The notes: a model not told the origin generated them from the sequence alone. 64,000 nt of DNA from Cedecea neteri (GCF_000757825.1 NZ_CP009451.1:2480001-2544000); one strand, 5' to 3'. Numbered from the stretch's first letter, positions 11,527-25,287 are shown. A program made the numbers and translations.

Positions 11527-13169
11527 GATAATTTCTCCAACATTTGCGAGTTACTGGCACCTGGAGGTACCAACGGCCAGACGTTTTCGTACTCATCAAT
11601 CGAGACGTGAAGCATGTACGGGCCGTCGCTGTTCAACAGGGCGTCTAACGCGGCTTCTACCTGGTCTTTGCGGGTGATGTGCTGACCAGGAATGCCGAAG
11701 GCACTGGCCAGCGTGAGGAAATCAGGGTTATCGGTCAGGGTGGTTTCGCTGTAGCGTTCTTCAAAAAACAGCTGCTGCCACTGCCTCACCATCCCCAGGC
11801 GTTGGTTATCCAGCAGCAGGATTTTGACCGGTAACTGCTTGCGCTTAATGGTGCCCAGTTCCTGAACATTCATCATGAAAGAGCCATCGCCAGACACGCA
11901 GATAACCGTATCTTCGCGTCTGGCAACCTGCGCCCCAACGGCGGCCGGTAAACCAAAGCCCATCGTGCCCAGGCCACTGGAAGTGATGAAGTTTTCCGGG
12001 CGAGTGAAGGTCATGTGCTGTGCGGTCCACATCTGATGCTGGCCTACGTCGGTGGTCACAACGGCTTCTGCTGATTTGCGCTCAGAGAGCTGCTTCAACA
12101 ACAGCGGGGCATAGATAGCCTGGCCCGGATGGTCGTAGCGCCACTGGTGTTCTTCGTTCAGGGCCGCGATATGCTGCTGCCATGAAGCAATGTGCAACGG
12201 CTGTTGCAAGGCAGGTAAAAGCTGGTTCAGCAGCCCCTGCAACCCAACATGCGCCTGGCGCAGCTTACTCAGCTCCGCAGGATCGATATCCATGTGGATA
12301 ACTTTGGCATGAGGCGCAAAGGTATTCAGCTTGCCGGTAACGCGATCGTCAAAGCGGGCGCCAACGGCCAACAGCAGATCGCATTCCTGAACGGCGAGGT
12401 TTGCCGCTTTGGTGCCGTGCATTCCCAGCATACCGGTATAAAACGGATGGTTAGCAGGCACAGCACCCAAGCCTTTCAGAGTGACCGTCGAAGGCATACC
12501 TGTCACGGAGATAAACTCACGGAGCGCCGGAACAGCCTGAGCTATGCCAACGCCACCGCCCACGTAAAGCATTGGCTTTTTGGCATGAGCGAGCATTTCG
12601 CGGGCTTGCTGCAGCCCGGCAAATGGCAGATCGGTCTCATCTTCAACGGCTGAAAGCCAGGCTTCAGGCTCACCAATTGCCAGCTGGATATCTTTTGGAA
12701 TATCGACCAATACCGGGCCAGGGCGGCCTGAATGGGCAATCTCAAATGCCTCGGCAAGCACACGTGGCAATTCATCAAGGGATTCAACGAGGAAGCTGTG
12801 TTTAGTGCAGGCGAGTGACAGGCCCAGGACGTCAACTTCCTGGAAAGCATCGGTGCCTATCAGAGGAGCGGCCACCTGGCCGGTGATAGCCACAACGGGG
12901 ACAGAATCTAACAGCGCATCAGCAAGACCGGTTAACAGATTGGTCGCGCCAGGACCGGAAGTCGCGATACAAACGCCGGTTTTGCCCGTAGAGCGAGCAT
13001 AACCGATAGCCGCCATTGCCGCGCCTTGCTCATGGCGACACAGTAGATGTTCCACACCACCGTCGTACAAAGCATCGTACACCGGCATAATCGCGCCGCC
13101 AGGATAACCGAAAACTGTTTCAACACCCTGCGCTCGCAACGCATGTACTACCCACTGTGCACCATTCAT
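11523..13169 (-). CDS. ilvG: acetolactate synthase II large (catalytic) subunit, intact
   Basis: TPP- and FAD-dependent enzyme condensing pyruvate with pyruvate or 2-oxobutanoate. The 548-residue frame is complete. The TPP glutamate lies in [12 protein letters not shown], and the TPP/Mg motif [12 protein letters not shown] is followed by [11 protein letters not shown]. coli K-12 carries a frameshift in ilvG that makes it valine-sensitive; this gene has no such lesion, so a valine-resistant isozyme II is expected. Only two bases separate it from the ilvX stop. Confidence 0.98.
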   Translation of the reverse strand: MNGAQWVVHALRAQGVETVFGYPGGAIMPVYDALYDGGVEHLLCRHEQGAAMAAIGYARSTGKTGVCIATSGPGATNLLTGLADALLDSVPVVAITGQVAAPLIGTDAFQEVDVLGLSLACTKHSFLVESLDELPRVLAEAFEIAHSGRPGPVLVDIPKDIQLAIGEPEAWLSAVEDETDLPFAGLQQAREMLAHAKKPMLYVGGGVGIAQAVPALREFISVTGMPSTVTLKGLGAVPANHPFYTGMLGMHGTKAANLAVQECDLLLAVGARFDDRVTGKLNTFAPHAKVIHMDIDPAELSKLRQAHVGLQGLLNQLLPALQQPLHIASWQQHIAALNEEHQWRYDHPGQAIYAPLLLKQLSERKSAEAVVTTDVGQHQMWTAQHMTFTRPENFITSSGLGTMGFGLPAAVGAQVARREDTVICVSGDGSFMMNVQELGTIKRKQLPVKILLLDNQRLGMVRQWQQLFFEERYSETTLTDNPDFLTLASAFGIPGQHITRKDQVEAALDALLNSDGPYMLHVSIDEYENVWPLVPPGASNSQMLEKLS

Positions 13170-13171
13170 AG

Positions 13172-13222
13172 TTAGTTCCCCGTCTCATTACCGGAGAAAC
13201 AGCATTTTATTCTGCAACACAT
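13172..13222 (-). CDS. ilvX: small peptide IlvX between leader and ilvG
   Basis: A 16-codon frame, [16 protein letters not shown], starts with ATG behind a good ribosome site (GAGGAG, about six bases upstream) and ends two bases before ilvG. E. coli has a 16-residue ilvX at the same place whose C-terminus (FCFSRFRTGN) resembles [10 protein letters not shown] here. Length, position and C-terminal match support a real small gene. Four cysteines in 16 residues are unusual. Its role is unknown; translation may help ribosome loading on ilvG. Confidence 0.72.
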   Translation of the reverse strand: MCCRIKCCFSGNETGN

Positions 13223-13254
13223 ACTCTGCTCCTCGCTTTACATTCTTCAGTCAA

Positions 13255-13287
13255 CAAAAAACCCCCGGACCTTTCGGTGCGGGGGTT
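13255..13287 (-). terminator. ilvL attenuator terminator
   Basis: The arms AACCCCCGGACC (13260-13271) and GGTGCGGGGGTT (13276-13287) pair with a single mismatch around a four-base loop. On the minus strand the hairpin is followed by TTTTT, 23 bases after the ilvL stop. When Ile-, Val- and Leu-tRNAs are fully charged, the ribosome clears the leader and this terminator forms, as known for E. coli ilvGMEDA. Confidence 0.92.
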
Positions 13288-13309
13288 CTTTTCGATTCAG
13301 GCTTGATTT

Positions 13310-13408
13310 TTAAGCCTTTCTCTCTCCAAGTGCAGCCCCGCACGGTGGGATAATAATCACCACCACGCTAATCACGACCAGGCTAATCACTCGTAGAAGG
13401 GCTGTCAT
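13310..13408 (-). CDS. ilvL: ilvGMEDA operon leader peptide
   Basis: A 32-codon leader beginning MTALLRVISLVVISVVV and ending ALGERKA, too short for usual gene callers. It holds 6 Val, 5 Ile and 4 Leu codons, with a dense run at positions 7-20. This is the sensor for multivalent attenuation: stalling at these codons favours the antiterminator. Length and order match E. coli IlvL almost exactly. Confidence 0.97.
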   Translation of the reverse strand: MTALLRVISLVVISVVVIIIPPCGAALGERKA

Positions 13409-13451
13409 TTTCTGTATGTTCTAACGTCTAGTTCGAAGTAATGCCTACAGA

Positions 13452-13479
13452 GTTATCACAGAGTTTACGTAAAGCACAA
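13452..13479 (-). promoter_or_regulatory. probable ilvL (ilvGp2-like) promoter
   Basis: On the minus strand TTGTGC (13474-13479) and GATAAC (13452-13457) are 16 bases apart, behind an A/T-rich block. A start near 13446 would give a leader of about 190 bases ending at the attenuator, close to the terminated leader known in E. coli. Inferred from spacing, not from a perfect consensus. Confidence 0.6.
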
Positions 13480-13760
13480 TATTTTTTTATGACGAAAAGA
13501 TCGCTGCAGAAATTAATTAGCATAAAAACTATTTAATTTCAGTGGATAACGAGAACGTGAAAATAATTCACAAAACTGGTCTGCTGAGACCATTTTCTAC
13601 GTAATACCAGTAAAAAGTTATTGTTCTGCGATCGCCCTTGCAGGAAGAGCTGTAAAAAAGAAAGTGTTCGAAAAAGTCAGGGAGATACTTCCCAGAGCAT
13701 TAAAAGAACAATGTTTAATCATCCAGGAGGCCGGCAGAATAAAATTTTAACGGAGGAAAA
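13480..13760. other. ilvL-yifB divergent intergenic region
   Basis: About 280 bases, A/T-rich, between the ilv promoter and yifB. Apart from a good ribosome site for yifB (GGAGG, seven bases before the ATG) I see no clear operator, terminator or small RNA in it. Confidence 0.4.
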
Positions 13761-15281
13761 ATGTCACTGTCGGTTGTCTATACCAGAGCAGCGCTAGGCA
13801 TTCATGCCCCGCAGGTTACGGTTGAAGTGCATATCAGCGCAGGCTTACCCGGCCTTACCCTTGTGGGCCTGCCAGAAACAACCGTTAGAGAAGCTCGCGA
13901 CCGGGTCAGAAGCGCGCTGATCAACAGCGGCTACACTTTTCCGGCACGCAAAATCACCATAAACCTTGCGCCGGCCGATCTTCCCAAAGAAGGTGGGCGA
14001 TACGATTTACCTATTGCTCTGGCGCTACTCGCAGCCTCTGAGCAGCTAAGCACATCAAGGCTGACACAGATAGAATTTATCGGTGAGCTCGCGTTAACAG
14101 GCGAATTACGTGGTGTTTCAGGCGCAATATCCTCAGCCATGGAGGCATTAAACAGAGGCCGGGAAGTCGTTGTTCCCGCTGAAAACGAGGATGAGGTAGG
14201 CCTGATAGCTAAACCGGGCTGTTTCGTCGCCACACACCTGACGGAAGTCTGTGCATGGCTGGAAGGAAAAAGCGAACTGCGTGCGCCTGTCAGTCCTGCA
14301 TTATGGCAAGCCCATTACGCTGAAGACATGAACGAAATTATCGGGCAAAGCCAGGGAAAACGAGCACTAGAAATTGCTGCAGCTGGCGGGCATAACCTTT
14401 TGCTGATAGGCCCTCCGGGAACGGGGAAAACCATGCTGGCGAGCCGACTTAATACGCTTCTTCCTCCCTTGAACGATGCTGAAGCGCTACAGAGCGCAGC
14501 TATCCTGAGCCTGGTGCAATTATCCCACCTTCATCGCCACTGGCGTCAGCGGCCTTTCAGAGCGCCTCACCATAGCGCCTCCTTAACCTCTGTCGTAGGG
14601 GGTGGGTCGATCCCACAGCCCGGGGAAATTTCGTTAGCGCACAACGGCGTATTATTTCTGGATGAGCTTCCGGAATTTGAGCGCCGGGTACTGGACTCGC
14701 TCAGGGAGCCAATTGAGTCCGGAGAAATTCATATCTCCCGTACTCGAGCCAAAATTACCTATCCAGCAGATTTTCAACTTATCGCAGCCATGAATCCCAG
14801 CCCGACCGGGCACTATGAAGGCAATCACAATCGCTCCACGCCACAGCAGACGCTTCGCTATATGAATCGCCTCTCAGGGCCTTTCCTCGATCGTTTTGAC
14901 CTCTCAGTGGATATTCCGCTTCTCCCGGCAGGGATGCTCAGTAAGACAAGTAATAACGAAGAGAAGAGCGAGGTGATAAGAGCAAGGGTTATTGAGACAC
15001 GTAACAGGCAGTTCTTAAGGCAGGATAAGCTTAATGCCCGGCTCAGCAACCATGAGATCCGCAAACACTGTGCGCTTGTTCAGGATGATGCGGTTTGGCT
15101 GGAGGAAACGCTGTTGAAGCTGGGATTATCTGTCAGGGCATGGCAGCGTCTTTTGAAAGTCGCACGTACCATCGCGGACTTACAGCATTGCGAGCAGATA
15201 ACACGCACGCATCTCCAGGAGGCGCTCAGCTACCGTACCATCGATCGCCTGTTGCTGCATCTGCACAGGTTAACGGAATAA
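13761..15281 (+). CDS. yifB: YifB family Mg-chelatase-like AAA+ ATPase (ComM homologue)
   Basis: A 506-residue protein, the same length as E. coli YifB. The N-terminal domain (residues 1-~170) has the Lon-protease-like fold seen in ComM/RadA (GLPGLTLVGLPETTVREARDRVRSAL). The AAA+ Mg-chelatase-like domain follows, with Walker A GPPGTGKTML near residue 218 and NGVLFLDELPEF as the Walker B. In Vibrio and Haemophilus, ComM is a branch-migration helicase needed for integration of transforming DNA; the role in enteric bacteria is not settled. It converges on maoP through a shared terminator. Confidence 0.95.
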   Translation: MSLSVVYTRAALGIHAPQVTVEVHISAGLPGLTLVGLPETTVREARDRVRSALINSGYTFPARKITINLAPADLPKEGGRYDLPIALALLAASEQLSTSRLTQIEFIGELALTGELRGVSGAISSAMEALNRGREVVVPAENEDEVGLIAKPGCFVATHLTEVCAWLEGKSELRAPVSPALWQAHYAEDMNEIIGQSQGKRALEIAAAGGHNLLLIGPPGTGKTMLASRLNTLLPPLNDAEALQSAAILSLVQLSHLHRHWRQRPFRAPHHSASLTSVVGGGSIPQPGEISLAHNGVLFLDELPEFERRVLDSLREPIESGEIHISRTRAKITYPADFQLIAAMNPSPTGHYEGNHNRSTPQQTLRYMNRLSGPFLDRFDLSVDIPLLPAGMLSKTSNNEEKSEVIRARVIETRNRQFLRQDKLNARLSNHEIRKHCALVQDDAVWLEETLLKLGLSVRAWQRLLKVARTIADLQHCEQITRTHLQEALSYRTIDRLLLHLHRLTE

Positions 15282-15307
15282 AAAATGGGGCTTTCGCCCC
15301 ATTTTTT
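15281..15307. terminator. bidirectional terminator between yifB and maoP
   Basis: AAAAATGGGGC and GCCCCATTTTT form an 11-pair stem with loop TTTC. T-runs are present on both strands. The right arm overlaps the maoP stop codon. Confidence 0.9.
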
Positions 15308-15644
15308 AATCATCGCTGTCGGTGTAGTCTTCAACGGTGTCCATCTGCGGTTTACCGCCGGACAGGGTATGAAAACGTTTTGGACGTTTGATACGTGCCA
15401 TGTACTTGCTCCAGACACGTTCCGCCTCCGTAGCAGGCTCACGTACACCGCGGCACACAGCCACAAACTGCACTTCTTCTTCAGTACCGGGTTCGCGCTT
15501 GCCGAGATCCAGCTCATTGAACGCAAAACCATGGCGTTCTAACAGCTGCGCCTCTTTGATGGTGAAATCACCATGGCGAGCAAACCCGCGCGGATAATGT
15601 TTATTGTCGAAAAACCGATTAGTCGTCGTAAAGCTTTCCGCCAT
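15306..15644 (-). CDS. maoP: macrodomain Ori organisation protein MaoP
   Basis: A 112-residue protein, identical in length to E. coli MaoP (formerly YifE). With the cis site maoS it defines the Ori macrodomain and constrains DNA mobility there. The sequence is acidic at the C-terminus (EDYTDSDD) and has no membrane segment. It is divergent from hdfR as in E. coli; the maoS site should lie nearby, but I do not remember its sequence well enough to place it. Confidence 0.95.
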   Translation of the reverse strand: MAESFTTTNRFFDNKHYPRGFARHGDFTIKEAQLLERHGFAFNELDLGKREPGTEEEVQFVAVCRGVREPATEAERVWSKYMARIKRPKRFHTLSGGKPQMDTVEDYTDSDD

Positions 15645-15702
15645 CCTACACGCTCCTGATTTTCTTGGCCGAGCTATTTATGGCGCGGAGTATTAGTTAC
15701 GC

Positions 15703-15731
15703 TTGACAGAGTGTAAAACAAAACATTTAAA
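15703..15731 (+). promoter_or_regulatory. candidate hdfR promoter
   Basis: TTGACA (15703-15708) and TTTAAA (15726-15731) are 17 bases apart, about 33 bases before the GTG start. The -35 is perfect and the -10 weak. Confidence 0.5.
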
Positions 15732-15763
15732 TCATAACGACAAATTATTTTTTGGAGTAAGGC

Positions 15764-16588
15764 GTGGACACCGAATTACTAAAAACCTTCCTGGAAGTTA
15801 GCAGAACACGGCATTTTGGTCGTGCTGCAGAAGCACTTTATTTGACGCAGTCTGCGGTAAGCTTCCGCATTCGGCAGCTCGAAAATCAGCTGGGCGTAAA
15901 CCTTTTTACCCGCCACCGCAATAACATACGGCTGACAACTGCCGGGGAGCGTCTGCTGCCCTACGCGGAAAATCTGATGAATACATGGTTAGCGGCGAAA
16001 AAGGAGGTATCGCACACTTCTCAGCACAATCAGCTAACGCTTGGTGCCAGCGCATCGCTTTGGGAAAGCATGCTTTCTGAATGGTTAATTGCGCTTTATC
16101 AACAGCATAATGGCCTACAGTTCGAAGCACGAATTGCACAACGCCAGTCACTGGTCAAACAGCTCCATGAACGCCAGCTGGATCTGTTGCTCACAACAGA
16201 AGCGCCCAAAATGGATGAGTTTTCCAGCCAGCTGCTGGGGTATTTCAGCATGGGGCTTTACGCTCCCTCGCAGGAAAGCCGTAAAGATTCACTCAACTAT
16301 TTACGCATTGAATGGGGTGCGGATTTTCATCAGCACGAAGCCGGTCTCATCGGTAACGATGACATTCCCGTGTTAACCACCAGTTCGGCAAAAATAGCCT
16401 GCAAGCTGCTCTCTGAACTTAATGGTTGTACCTTCCTCCCGGTTGAATGGGCAAAGGAACAGTCCGGGATCTGGCCAGTAGCTGAGAGTGCTACGCTTTC
16501 CAGACCATTGTATGCCGTCTGGCTGCAAAACACTGATAAGCAAAATATTATTAAAGAGTTATTAAAGACACCATTAATGGCGCAGTAA
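15764..16588 (+). CDS. hdfR: LysR-family regulator HdfR
   Basis: HdfR is an H-NS-dependent repressor of the flagellar master operon flhDC and affects gltBD in E. coli. The 274-residue product (279 in E. coli) starts at GTG 15764, with GGAG nine bases upstream. The helix-turn-helix is [21 protein letters not shown] at about residues 18-38, followed by a LysR substrate-binding domain. It converges with the rRNA operon, as next to rrnC in E. coli. Confidence 0.95.
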   Translation: MDTELLKTFLEVSRTRHFGRAAEALYLTQSAVSFRIRQLENQLGVNLFTRHRNNIRLTTAGERLLPYAENLMNTWLAAKKEVSHTSQHNQLTLGASASLWESMLSEWLIALYQQHNGLQFEARIAQRQSLVKQLHERQLDLLLTTEAPKMDEFSSQLLGYFSMGLYAPSQESRKDSLNYLRIEWGADFHQHEAGLIGNDDIPVLTTSSAKIACKLLSELNGCTFLPVEWAKEQSGIWPVAESATLSRPLYAVWLQNTDKQNIIKELLKTPLMAQ

Positions 16589-16633
16589 TGCGCTTTTAAT
16601 AGCAAAGAACGTAAAGGAGAGGGGTATTTTGGA

Positions 16634-16664
16634 CAAAAAAAATCCTTTGCATAAGCAAAGGATT
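16634..16664 (-). terminator. rRNA operon terminator after trpT
   Basis: AATCCTTTGC and GCAAAGGATT form a perfect ten-pair stem with loop ATAA. On the minus strand it is followed by a T-run of about eight bases. It lies immediately after the tRNA-Trp CCA end. Confidence 0.92.
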
Positions 16665-16669
16665 ATATA

Positions 16670-16745
16670 TGGCAGGGGCGGAGAGACTCGAACTCGCGAC
16701 ACCCGGTTTTGGAGACCGGTGCTCTACCAACTGAGCTACGCCCCT
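16670..16745 (-). tRNA. trpT: tRNA-Trp (anticodon CCA)
   Basis: 76 bases including an encoded CCA end. The 7-bp acceptor stem (AGGGGCG / CGCCCCT), the D-loop GTTGGTAGAGC, the anticodon loop CTCCAAA and the T-loop GTTCGAGTC are all present. It is the last gene of the rRNA operon. Confidence 0.98.
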
Positions 16746-16758
16746 AAATTTTTCTACT

Positions 16759-16787
16759 ATTAAGCCTGCTTAATTAGCAGGCTTAAT
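16759..16787. other. perfect hairpin between tRNA-Asp and tRNA-Trp
   Basis: ATTAAGCCTGCT and AGCAGGCTTAAT form a 12-pair stem around a five-base loop in the tRNA spacer. No T-tract follows on the transcribed strand, so it is more likely an RNA processing structure than a terminator. Confidence 0.6.
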
Positions 16788-16796
16788 TTTAATAAG

Positions 16797-16873
16797 TGGC
16801 GGAACGGACGGGACTCGAACCCGCGACCCCCTGCGTGACAGGCAGGTATTCTAACCGACTGAACTACCGCTCC
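16797..16873 (-). tRNA. aspT: tRNA-Asp (anticodon GTC)
   Basis: 77 bases with encoded CCA. It begins GGAGCGGTAGTTCAGTCGG and has the anticodon loop CTGTCAC, matching E. coli aspT of rrnC. Confidence 0.98.
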
Positions 16874-16925
16874 ACCGAATTTTTCTACAACCACCGGTTT
16901 GTTGCCCCGGTTTACTGCTAATTTG

Positions 16926-17045
16926 ATGCCTGGCAGTTCCCTACTCTCGCATGGGGAGACCCCACACTACCATCGGCGCTACGGCGTTTCACTTCTGAGT
17001 TCGGCATGGGGTCAGGTGGGACCACCGCGCTACGGCCGCCAGGCA
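16926..17045 (-). rRNA. rrf: 5S ribosomal RNA
   Basis: 120 bases. It begins TGCCTGGCGGCCGTAGCGC and ends AACTGCCAGGCAT, with complementary ends, as E. coli 5S rRNA. Confidence 0.98.
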
Positions 17046-17154
17046 AATTCTGTTATTGACCGTTACGCTCTCGCATAACCATCAATCTAATCCTGAACTA
17101 AGCTGAAAATTTACTCTTTCTCTCTAATTTCTCTCAAAACACCTTCGGTGTTGT

Positions 17155-20061
<2,907 letters not shown>

Positions 20062-20195
20062 TCACAACCCGAAGATGTCTCGTAAGACAAAATCGCTGTT
20101 GTGAAAATTTGAGAGACTCGAACATGTCTTAACCCCATTCCTTATTACGGAGGAATGAGACGACATGTCGTTTCAATTTTCAGCTTGTTCCGGAT

Positions 20196-20207
20196 TGTTA
20201 AAGAGCA
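20196..20207 (-). promoter_or_regulatory. boxA antitermination site in the 16S-23S spacer
   Basis: TGCTCTTTAACA on the minus strand, the consensus boxA recognised by NusB/NusE. It lies between tRNA-Glu and 23S as in E. coli rrn operons. Confidence 0.85.
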
Positions 20208-20282
20208 AATATCTCAAACATGACTCTTTCAAGTCAGTTTTGAGATATAACGGCACGCAACTTTCACTTACATACCAGCAAG

Positions 20283-20358
20283 TGGCGTCCCCTAGGGGAT
20301 TCGAACCCCTGTTACCGCCGTGAAAGGGCGGTGTCCTGGGCCTCTAGACGAAGGGGAC
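20283..20358 (-). tRNA. gltT: tRNA-Glu (anticodon TTC), spacer tRNA
   Basis: 76 bases with encoded CCA. It begins GTCCCCTTCGTCTAGAGGC and has the anticodon loop CTTTCAC. A Glu-tRNA spacer is the type found in E. coli rrnB, rrnC, rrnE and rrnG, not the Ile/Ala type of rrnA, rrnD and rrnH. The paralogue suffix (gltT or gltU) cannot be decided. Confidence 0.97.
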
Positions 20359-20443
20359 ACTGAAGTCTCAATCGCAAGACGCCTTGCTTCTCTACATCTA
20401 TCAGACAATCTGTGTGAGCACTACGCGGGTTGTATCTTTTAGG

Positions 20444-21983
<1,540 letters not shown>

Positions 21984-22117
21984 AAAAGTGTTTGATGCTC
22001 AAAGAATTAAAACTGTTTATAAAATCAGTAGTCACTCTTCAAGACTTGATATTTTGTTGCATCCGAAGATGCTGAGATATCAATCCTGCGAGTGCCCACA
22101 CAGATTGTCTGATAAAT

Positions 22118-22129
22118 TGTTAAAGAGCA
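22118..22129 (-). promoter_or_regulatory. boxA antitermination site in the rRNA leader
   Basis: TGCTCTTTAACA on the minus strand, about 135 bases before 16S and 40 bases after the P2 -10. It is identical to the spacer boxA of this operon. Confidence 0.88.
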
Positions 22130-22168
22130 GTGAGTTACGCGCTTTCGCTTGCTAACTCGAGGTGGCGT

Positions 22169-22196
22169 ATATTACGCTTTCCTCTTTCAGAGTCAA
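22169..22196 (-). promoter_or_regulatory. rRNA operon promoter P2
   Basis: TTGACT (22191-22196) and TAATAT (22169-22174) are 16 bases apart on the minus strand, followed by an A/C-containing discriminator. The arrangement matches E. coli rrn P2. Confidence 0.88.
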
Positions 22197-22278
22197 GCGT
22201 TTATTTTCGCTTTCGTCTGACTGACTACCGGGTTGTTAAGCCGCTTTCGAAGCCGCTTTGCCGTGTCAGTGGAGGCGC

Positions 22279-22306
22279 ATTATAGGGAGTTCTCAGAGCC
22301 TGACAA
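22279..22306 (-). promoter_or_regulatory. rRNA operon promoter P1
   Basis: TTGTCA (22301-22306) and TATAAT (22279-22284) are 16 bases apart, followed by a GCGCC discriminator, the classic stringently controlled rrn P1. An A/T-rich UP-like block lies just upstream. The -35 is only about 50 bases from the murI stop, so any Fis sites at the usual distances would lie inside murI. This entry, P2 and boxA account for the 374-base stretch between 16S and murI. A weak murI terminator hairpin (AGCGCC/GGCGCT, 22331-22359) with a displaced T-run overlaps the upstream part. Confidence 0.93.
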
Positions 22307-22357
22307 CCCCTAATTTGAAAAAAACTTTCAAGCGCCGATTTTTTACTCAAAATGGCG

Positions 22358-23209
22358 CTAAAGTGCCAGTTTTTCGAGCTTTTCAAAGCCGTAACGTTGC
22401 AAAACGGGCATTAATTGCGCAGTTTCAGGCGTGAACGCCATACAATAGGCAATATTCTGATCTGCAGAAGCCGCATCCGGCGCTTCATGTTCCAGCAACC
22501 AAACGGTACGTCTTGCAATGGCGGCTCCGGAATCAATCAGTCTTGTCCCTTCCGGCAACACTTCCAACAGCTCTTCCTGTAATAGAGGGAAGTGCGTGCA
22601 GCCTAATACAACGGTATCCGGTGGCTCCGACATACGTAACCACGGACGCAGGATTTTACGCAGCTCATCCAGCGGGACCGGCTCACCATGAAGCTTCGCC
22701 TCAGCAAGCTCCACCAGCTCGGCCGAACCCAGCATCTCAATTTTGCATTCGGTAGCAAACCGGGAGATAAGCTCGTGAGTATAAGGCCGCTTTACCGTGC
22801 CGCGAGTTGCAAGCAGGCCCACTACACCATTTGTCGTCAAACGTGCTGCCGGTTTAATGGCAGGCACAACGCCAACAACGGGGAAGTCGAACTTTTCACG
22901 TAAAGCCGGGAGAGAAACGGTGCTTGCGGTATTACAGGCGATAACGGCGAGGGCCAAAGGATAATGCTGCTGGACAGCAGTCACTATTGAAACCACCCGG
23001 TCGACGATAAACTCTTCGCTCTTTTCGCCGTAAGGAAACGCCACGTTGTCGAAGGCGTAGATGAAATGAAGATCCGGCAGAAGCTGCCGAATCTCATTGT
23101 AGACGGACAACCCACCGACGCCGGAGTCAAAAACCAGCACGGTAGGATGTGCATCAGAAGGTGTAGCTGCCAGACAAGTAGTATTCCCGTCCTGCAGTAT
23201 GGTAGCCAT
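22358..23209 (-). CDS. murI: glutamate racemase
   Basis: Cofactor-independent racemase supplying D-glutamate for peptidoglycan; 283 residues (285 in E. coli). The two catalytic cysteines lie in IACNTASTV and LGCTHFPLL, and [11 protein letters not shown] is the N-terminal acid motif. As in E. coli, the long N-terminal extension is present and the first 56 bases overlap the end of btuB in another frame. No strong terminator separates it from the rRNA promoters downstream. Confidence 0.97.
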   Translation of the reverse strand: MATILQDGNTTCLAATPSDAHPTVLVFDSGVGGLSVYNEIRQLLPDLHFIYAFDNVAFPYGEKSEEFIVDRVVSIVTAVQQHYPLALAVIACNTASTVSLPALREKFDFPVVGVVPAIKPAARLTTNGVVGLLATRGTVKRPYTHELISRFATECKIEMLGSAELVELAEAKLHGEPVPLDELRKILRPWLRMSEPPDTVVLGCTHFPLLQEELLEVLPEGTRLIDSGAAIARRTVWLLEHEAPDAASADQNIAYCMAFTPETAQLMPVLQRYGFEKLEKLAL

Positions 23210-25001
23210 AAACCGTCTCGTAATCTTTATCGAACAGGTTAGCTATTCTACCACGAACGGTCAGCTGTGACGTGACTGGATACGACAACGCGACATCCCA
23301 CAGGCTAACACCACCCATTTTGACGGTTTTATTGGTATTGAAATCGGTGTCGTAGCGCGAGCCCAGGTAATGGTAGGTTACGCTCCAGTCAAGATCGTAA
23401 AGTGCCCAGTCAAGCTGATACTTCACCTGCTGTTTGGCTCGACGCGCCAGCGGTGCATCGGTCAGTCCATTACGGGCATCAACATAATCATAGCTAACGC
23501 TGTGCTGCACAGGCCCGGTATCGAAGGAAGCTGTACCTTCAATACCTTTAATATTGGCCTTGCCGACGTTGTAATAGCTCAGCGTGTTATTGTTAAAGTC
23601 GATCAGGTTATCAACAAGGTTGCGATAGCCAGAAACACGCCAGTTTACGCCCGACGTTAATCCTTCAAATGCTCCTTCCCACTGACGACTTTCTTCAGGA
23701 TTCAGGTTTCTGTTGCCGTAGAAGCCAAACAGCTGCCCCTGATTTGGTGCCTTAAAGGCCGTACCGTAGGAAGCAATGAAGCGATATCCCTCAACGAATT
23801 CCCATGCGGCGCTGCTCTGCCAGGTTCCGTGATTACCGAACTCTGAGTGAGAGTCGTTACGTGCAGCACCTTCAAAGGTGAAATCACCCAACTTTTGTAG
23901 CGCAGTCAGATAGACGCCGGTATTACGCTGATCGTAAGCGTCAGTAAGATAGTTAGTGCCCGGTTCAGTGCTTTGCTTCTGCCAGTCAACGCCCGCGCCG
24001 ACATTCCCTGCGCCTACATCAACGGAGTTGGTCCACTGCAGGTTGTACTGCTTAATTTCATCGAGGGTCGCGCTGGAGTCATAGCGGCCAAGGCGCGGGT
24101 CGAAGTTGTAATCTTTGCTGTGGCCGTAGCTGGAGATCAGCTGCGAATGGAAGATATCGTTGTTAAAACGCAGCCCTGTATCCCAGGTCTGGCTATAGAG
24201 CTGACGGGTGTCCACCAGCTGGTTTGGCGTAAAGCTGCTGTAGAAGCCATCATAGGCCGTGCGGTTATCGTAACCGTAGCCGCGAACAAAGCCGCTCCAT
24301 TGCTCAGAGAAATTGTGTTCCAGCGCACCATAAAGGGATTTACTCATAAATCCGTCGCGATCGGGCTGACGCAGGCCTCCAGTATTGCCATCGGCCACAA
24401 CGTCGAAGCCTTTGGTGTACTCATAGTTACCTGCCAGGGTCACGCGGGTGTTATCCCCCAGCTTTTGCTGCGTGCTGGCGTCATAGTTCTGGTAACCATT
24501 GGAGCCCATTCCGGCCGTCAGCGTTGTGCCGTCTTTATCACGAGTAGTGATAATGTTGATGACCCCGCCAATAGCATCAGAACCATAGACCGCAGAACGA
24601 GGCCCGCGGATGTACTCTACGCGCTGAACAAGGGAAACTGGAATCTGGCTGAGATCGGAAGAACCGGTCACGCCGGCCTGATTCAGGCGGATACCGTCAA
24701 TCAGCACCAGCACATGGCTGGAATTAGTCCCGCGAATGAACACTGAGGAGAGCTGGCCAAGCCCACCGTTTTGCGCAATATCCACCCCCGGCAGACGGCG
24801 CATTACGTCGGTCAGCGATTTTGACTGCCAGCGATCGATATCTTCACGCGTAACCACCGAGTTCGGCGCCAGTACGGTATTCACCGGCTGCTGGAAACGG
24901 TTCGCCGTGACCACCAGAGTATTGTCGGTATTGCTGTCCTGCGCCCAAACTGAAAAAGCCGTTGCGGACAGAGCCGTCAACAGCGAAACCTTCTTTATCA
25001 T
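23154..25001 (-). CDS. btuB: TonB-dependent vitamin B12 outer-membrane receptor
   Basis: BtuB imports cobalamins across the outer membrane with TonB energy. A signal peptide ([20 protein letters not shown], cleavage after A20) is followed by the TonB box [11 protein letters not shown], a plug domain to about residue 135 ([37 protein letters not shown]), and a 22-strand barrel ending in YYLSGSYTF with the terminal phenylalanine. 615 residues from the second of two adjacent ATGs (the other is at 25004). Its leader holds a cobalamin riboswitch, and its 3' end overlaps murI. Confidence 0.97.
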   Translation of the reverse strand: MIKKVSLLTALSATAFSVWAQDSNTDNTLVVTANRFQQPVNTVLAPNSVVTREDIDRWQSKSLTDVMRRLPGVDIAQNGGLGQLSSVFIRGTNSSHVLVLIDGIRLNQAGVTGSSDLSQIPVSLVQRVEYIRGPRSAVYGSDAIGGVINIITTRDKDGTTLTAGMGSNGYQNYDASTQQKLGDNTRVTLAGNYEYTKGFDVVADGNTGGLRQPDRDGFMSKSLYGALEHNFSEQWSGFVRGYGYDNRTAYDGFYSSFTPNQLVDTRQLYSQTWDTGLRFNNDIFHSQLISSYGHSKDYNFDPRLGRYDSSATLDEIKQYNLQWTNSVDVGAGNVGAGVDWQKQSTEPGTNYLTDAYDQRNTGVYLTALQKLGDFTFEGAARNDSHSEFGNHGTWQSSAAWEFVEGYRFIASYGTAFKAPNQGQLFGFYGNRNLNPEESRQWEGAFEGLTSGVNWRVSGYRNLVDNLIDFNNNTLSYYNVGKANIKGIEGTASFDTGPVQHSVSYDYVDARNGLTDAPLARRAKQQVKYQLDWALYDLDWSVTYHYLGSRYDTDFNTNKTVKMGGVSLWDVALSYPVTSQLTVRGRIANLFDKDYETVYGYHTAGREYYLSGSYTF

Positions 25002-25010
25002 CATTTATAT

Positions 25011-25243
25011 AAGCATCCGCTTTCGAATAGGATGCCGCAGATATGGCAAATAGCACGCGATAGCCATATCACTTGCGACGTCATTCCGGCAGGTCTTCGG
25101 GCTTGGGGGCTTAATTGAGATGAGGACTTCCCGCTTATATATAGAAAGCAGTGTCTGCTTAATGCATTCATCTCGCCGATCCTTACCGCTGCGCGTCAGC
25201 CCCAGAATTACACTGGGTTCCCTTTTAACTCTCAGGAGGCCGG
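25011..25243 (-). promoter_or_regulatory. cobalamin (AdoCbl) riboswitch of btuB
   Basis: On the minus strand the leader contains the hallmarks in order: GGGAACCCAGTG, then GCTGACGCGCAGCGGTAAGG, and the 3' segment AAGCCCGAAGACCTGCCGG. It ends in a hairpin with arms GCATCC and GGATGC directly before the start codons, which can hide the ribosome site. In E. coli adenosylcobalamin binding to this leader blocks btuB translation. The 379-base gap between btuB and trmA is filled by this element, the btuB promoter and a short trmA upstream region. Confidence 0.95.
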
Positions 25244-25266
25244 AAAAGCCATGCTACCGTTAGGCT

Positions 25267-25287
25267 TATATAGATGTCCAGACTTCC
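25267..25287 (-). promoter_or_regulatory. btuB promoter -10 with two tandem MetJ-like boxes
   Basis: A TATATA -10 (25267-25272) would start transcription near 25260, giving a leader of about 258 bases. Directly upstream, two adjacent eight-base units read GGAAGTCT (25280-25287) and GGACATCT (25272-25279) on the minus strand. Each matches 6 of 8 positions of the MetJ box AGACGTCT; GGACATCT also occurs exactly in the metB-metJ operator of this window. The -35 is poor. MetJ control of btuB is my inference. Confidence 0.45.

Noticed and set aside
16670..16873. tRNA-Trp and tRNA-Asp as integration sites for a genomic island
   Set aside because: No integrase and no second copy of a tRNA 3' end is seen nearby; adjacent genes are the normal core neighbours.
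23973..24746. 257-codon open frame opposite btuB
   Set aside because: Antisense to the receptor barrel region; no start signal or family resemblance.
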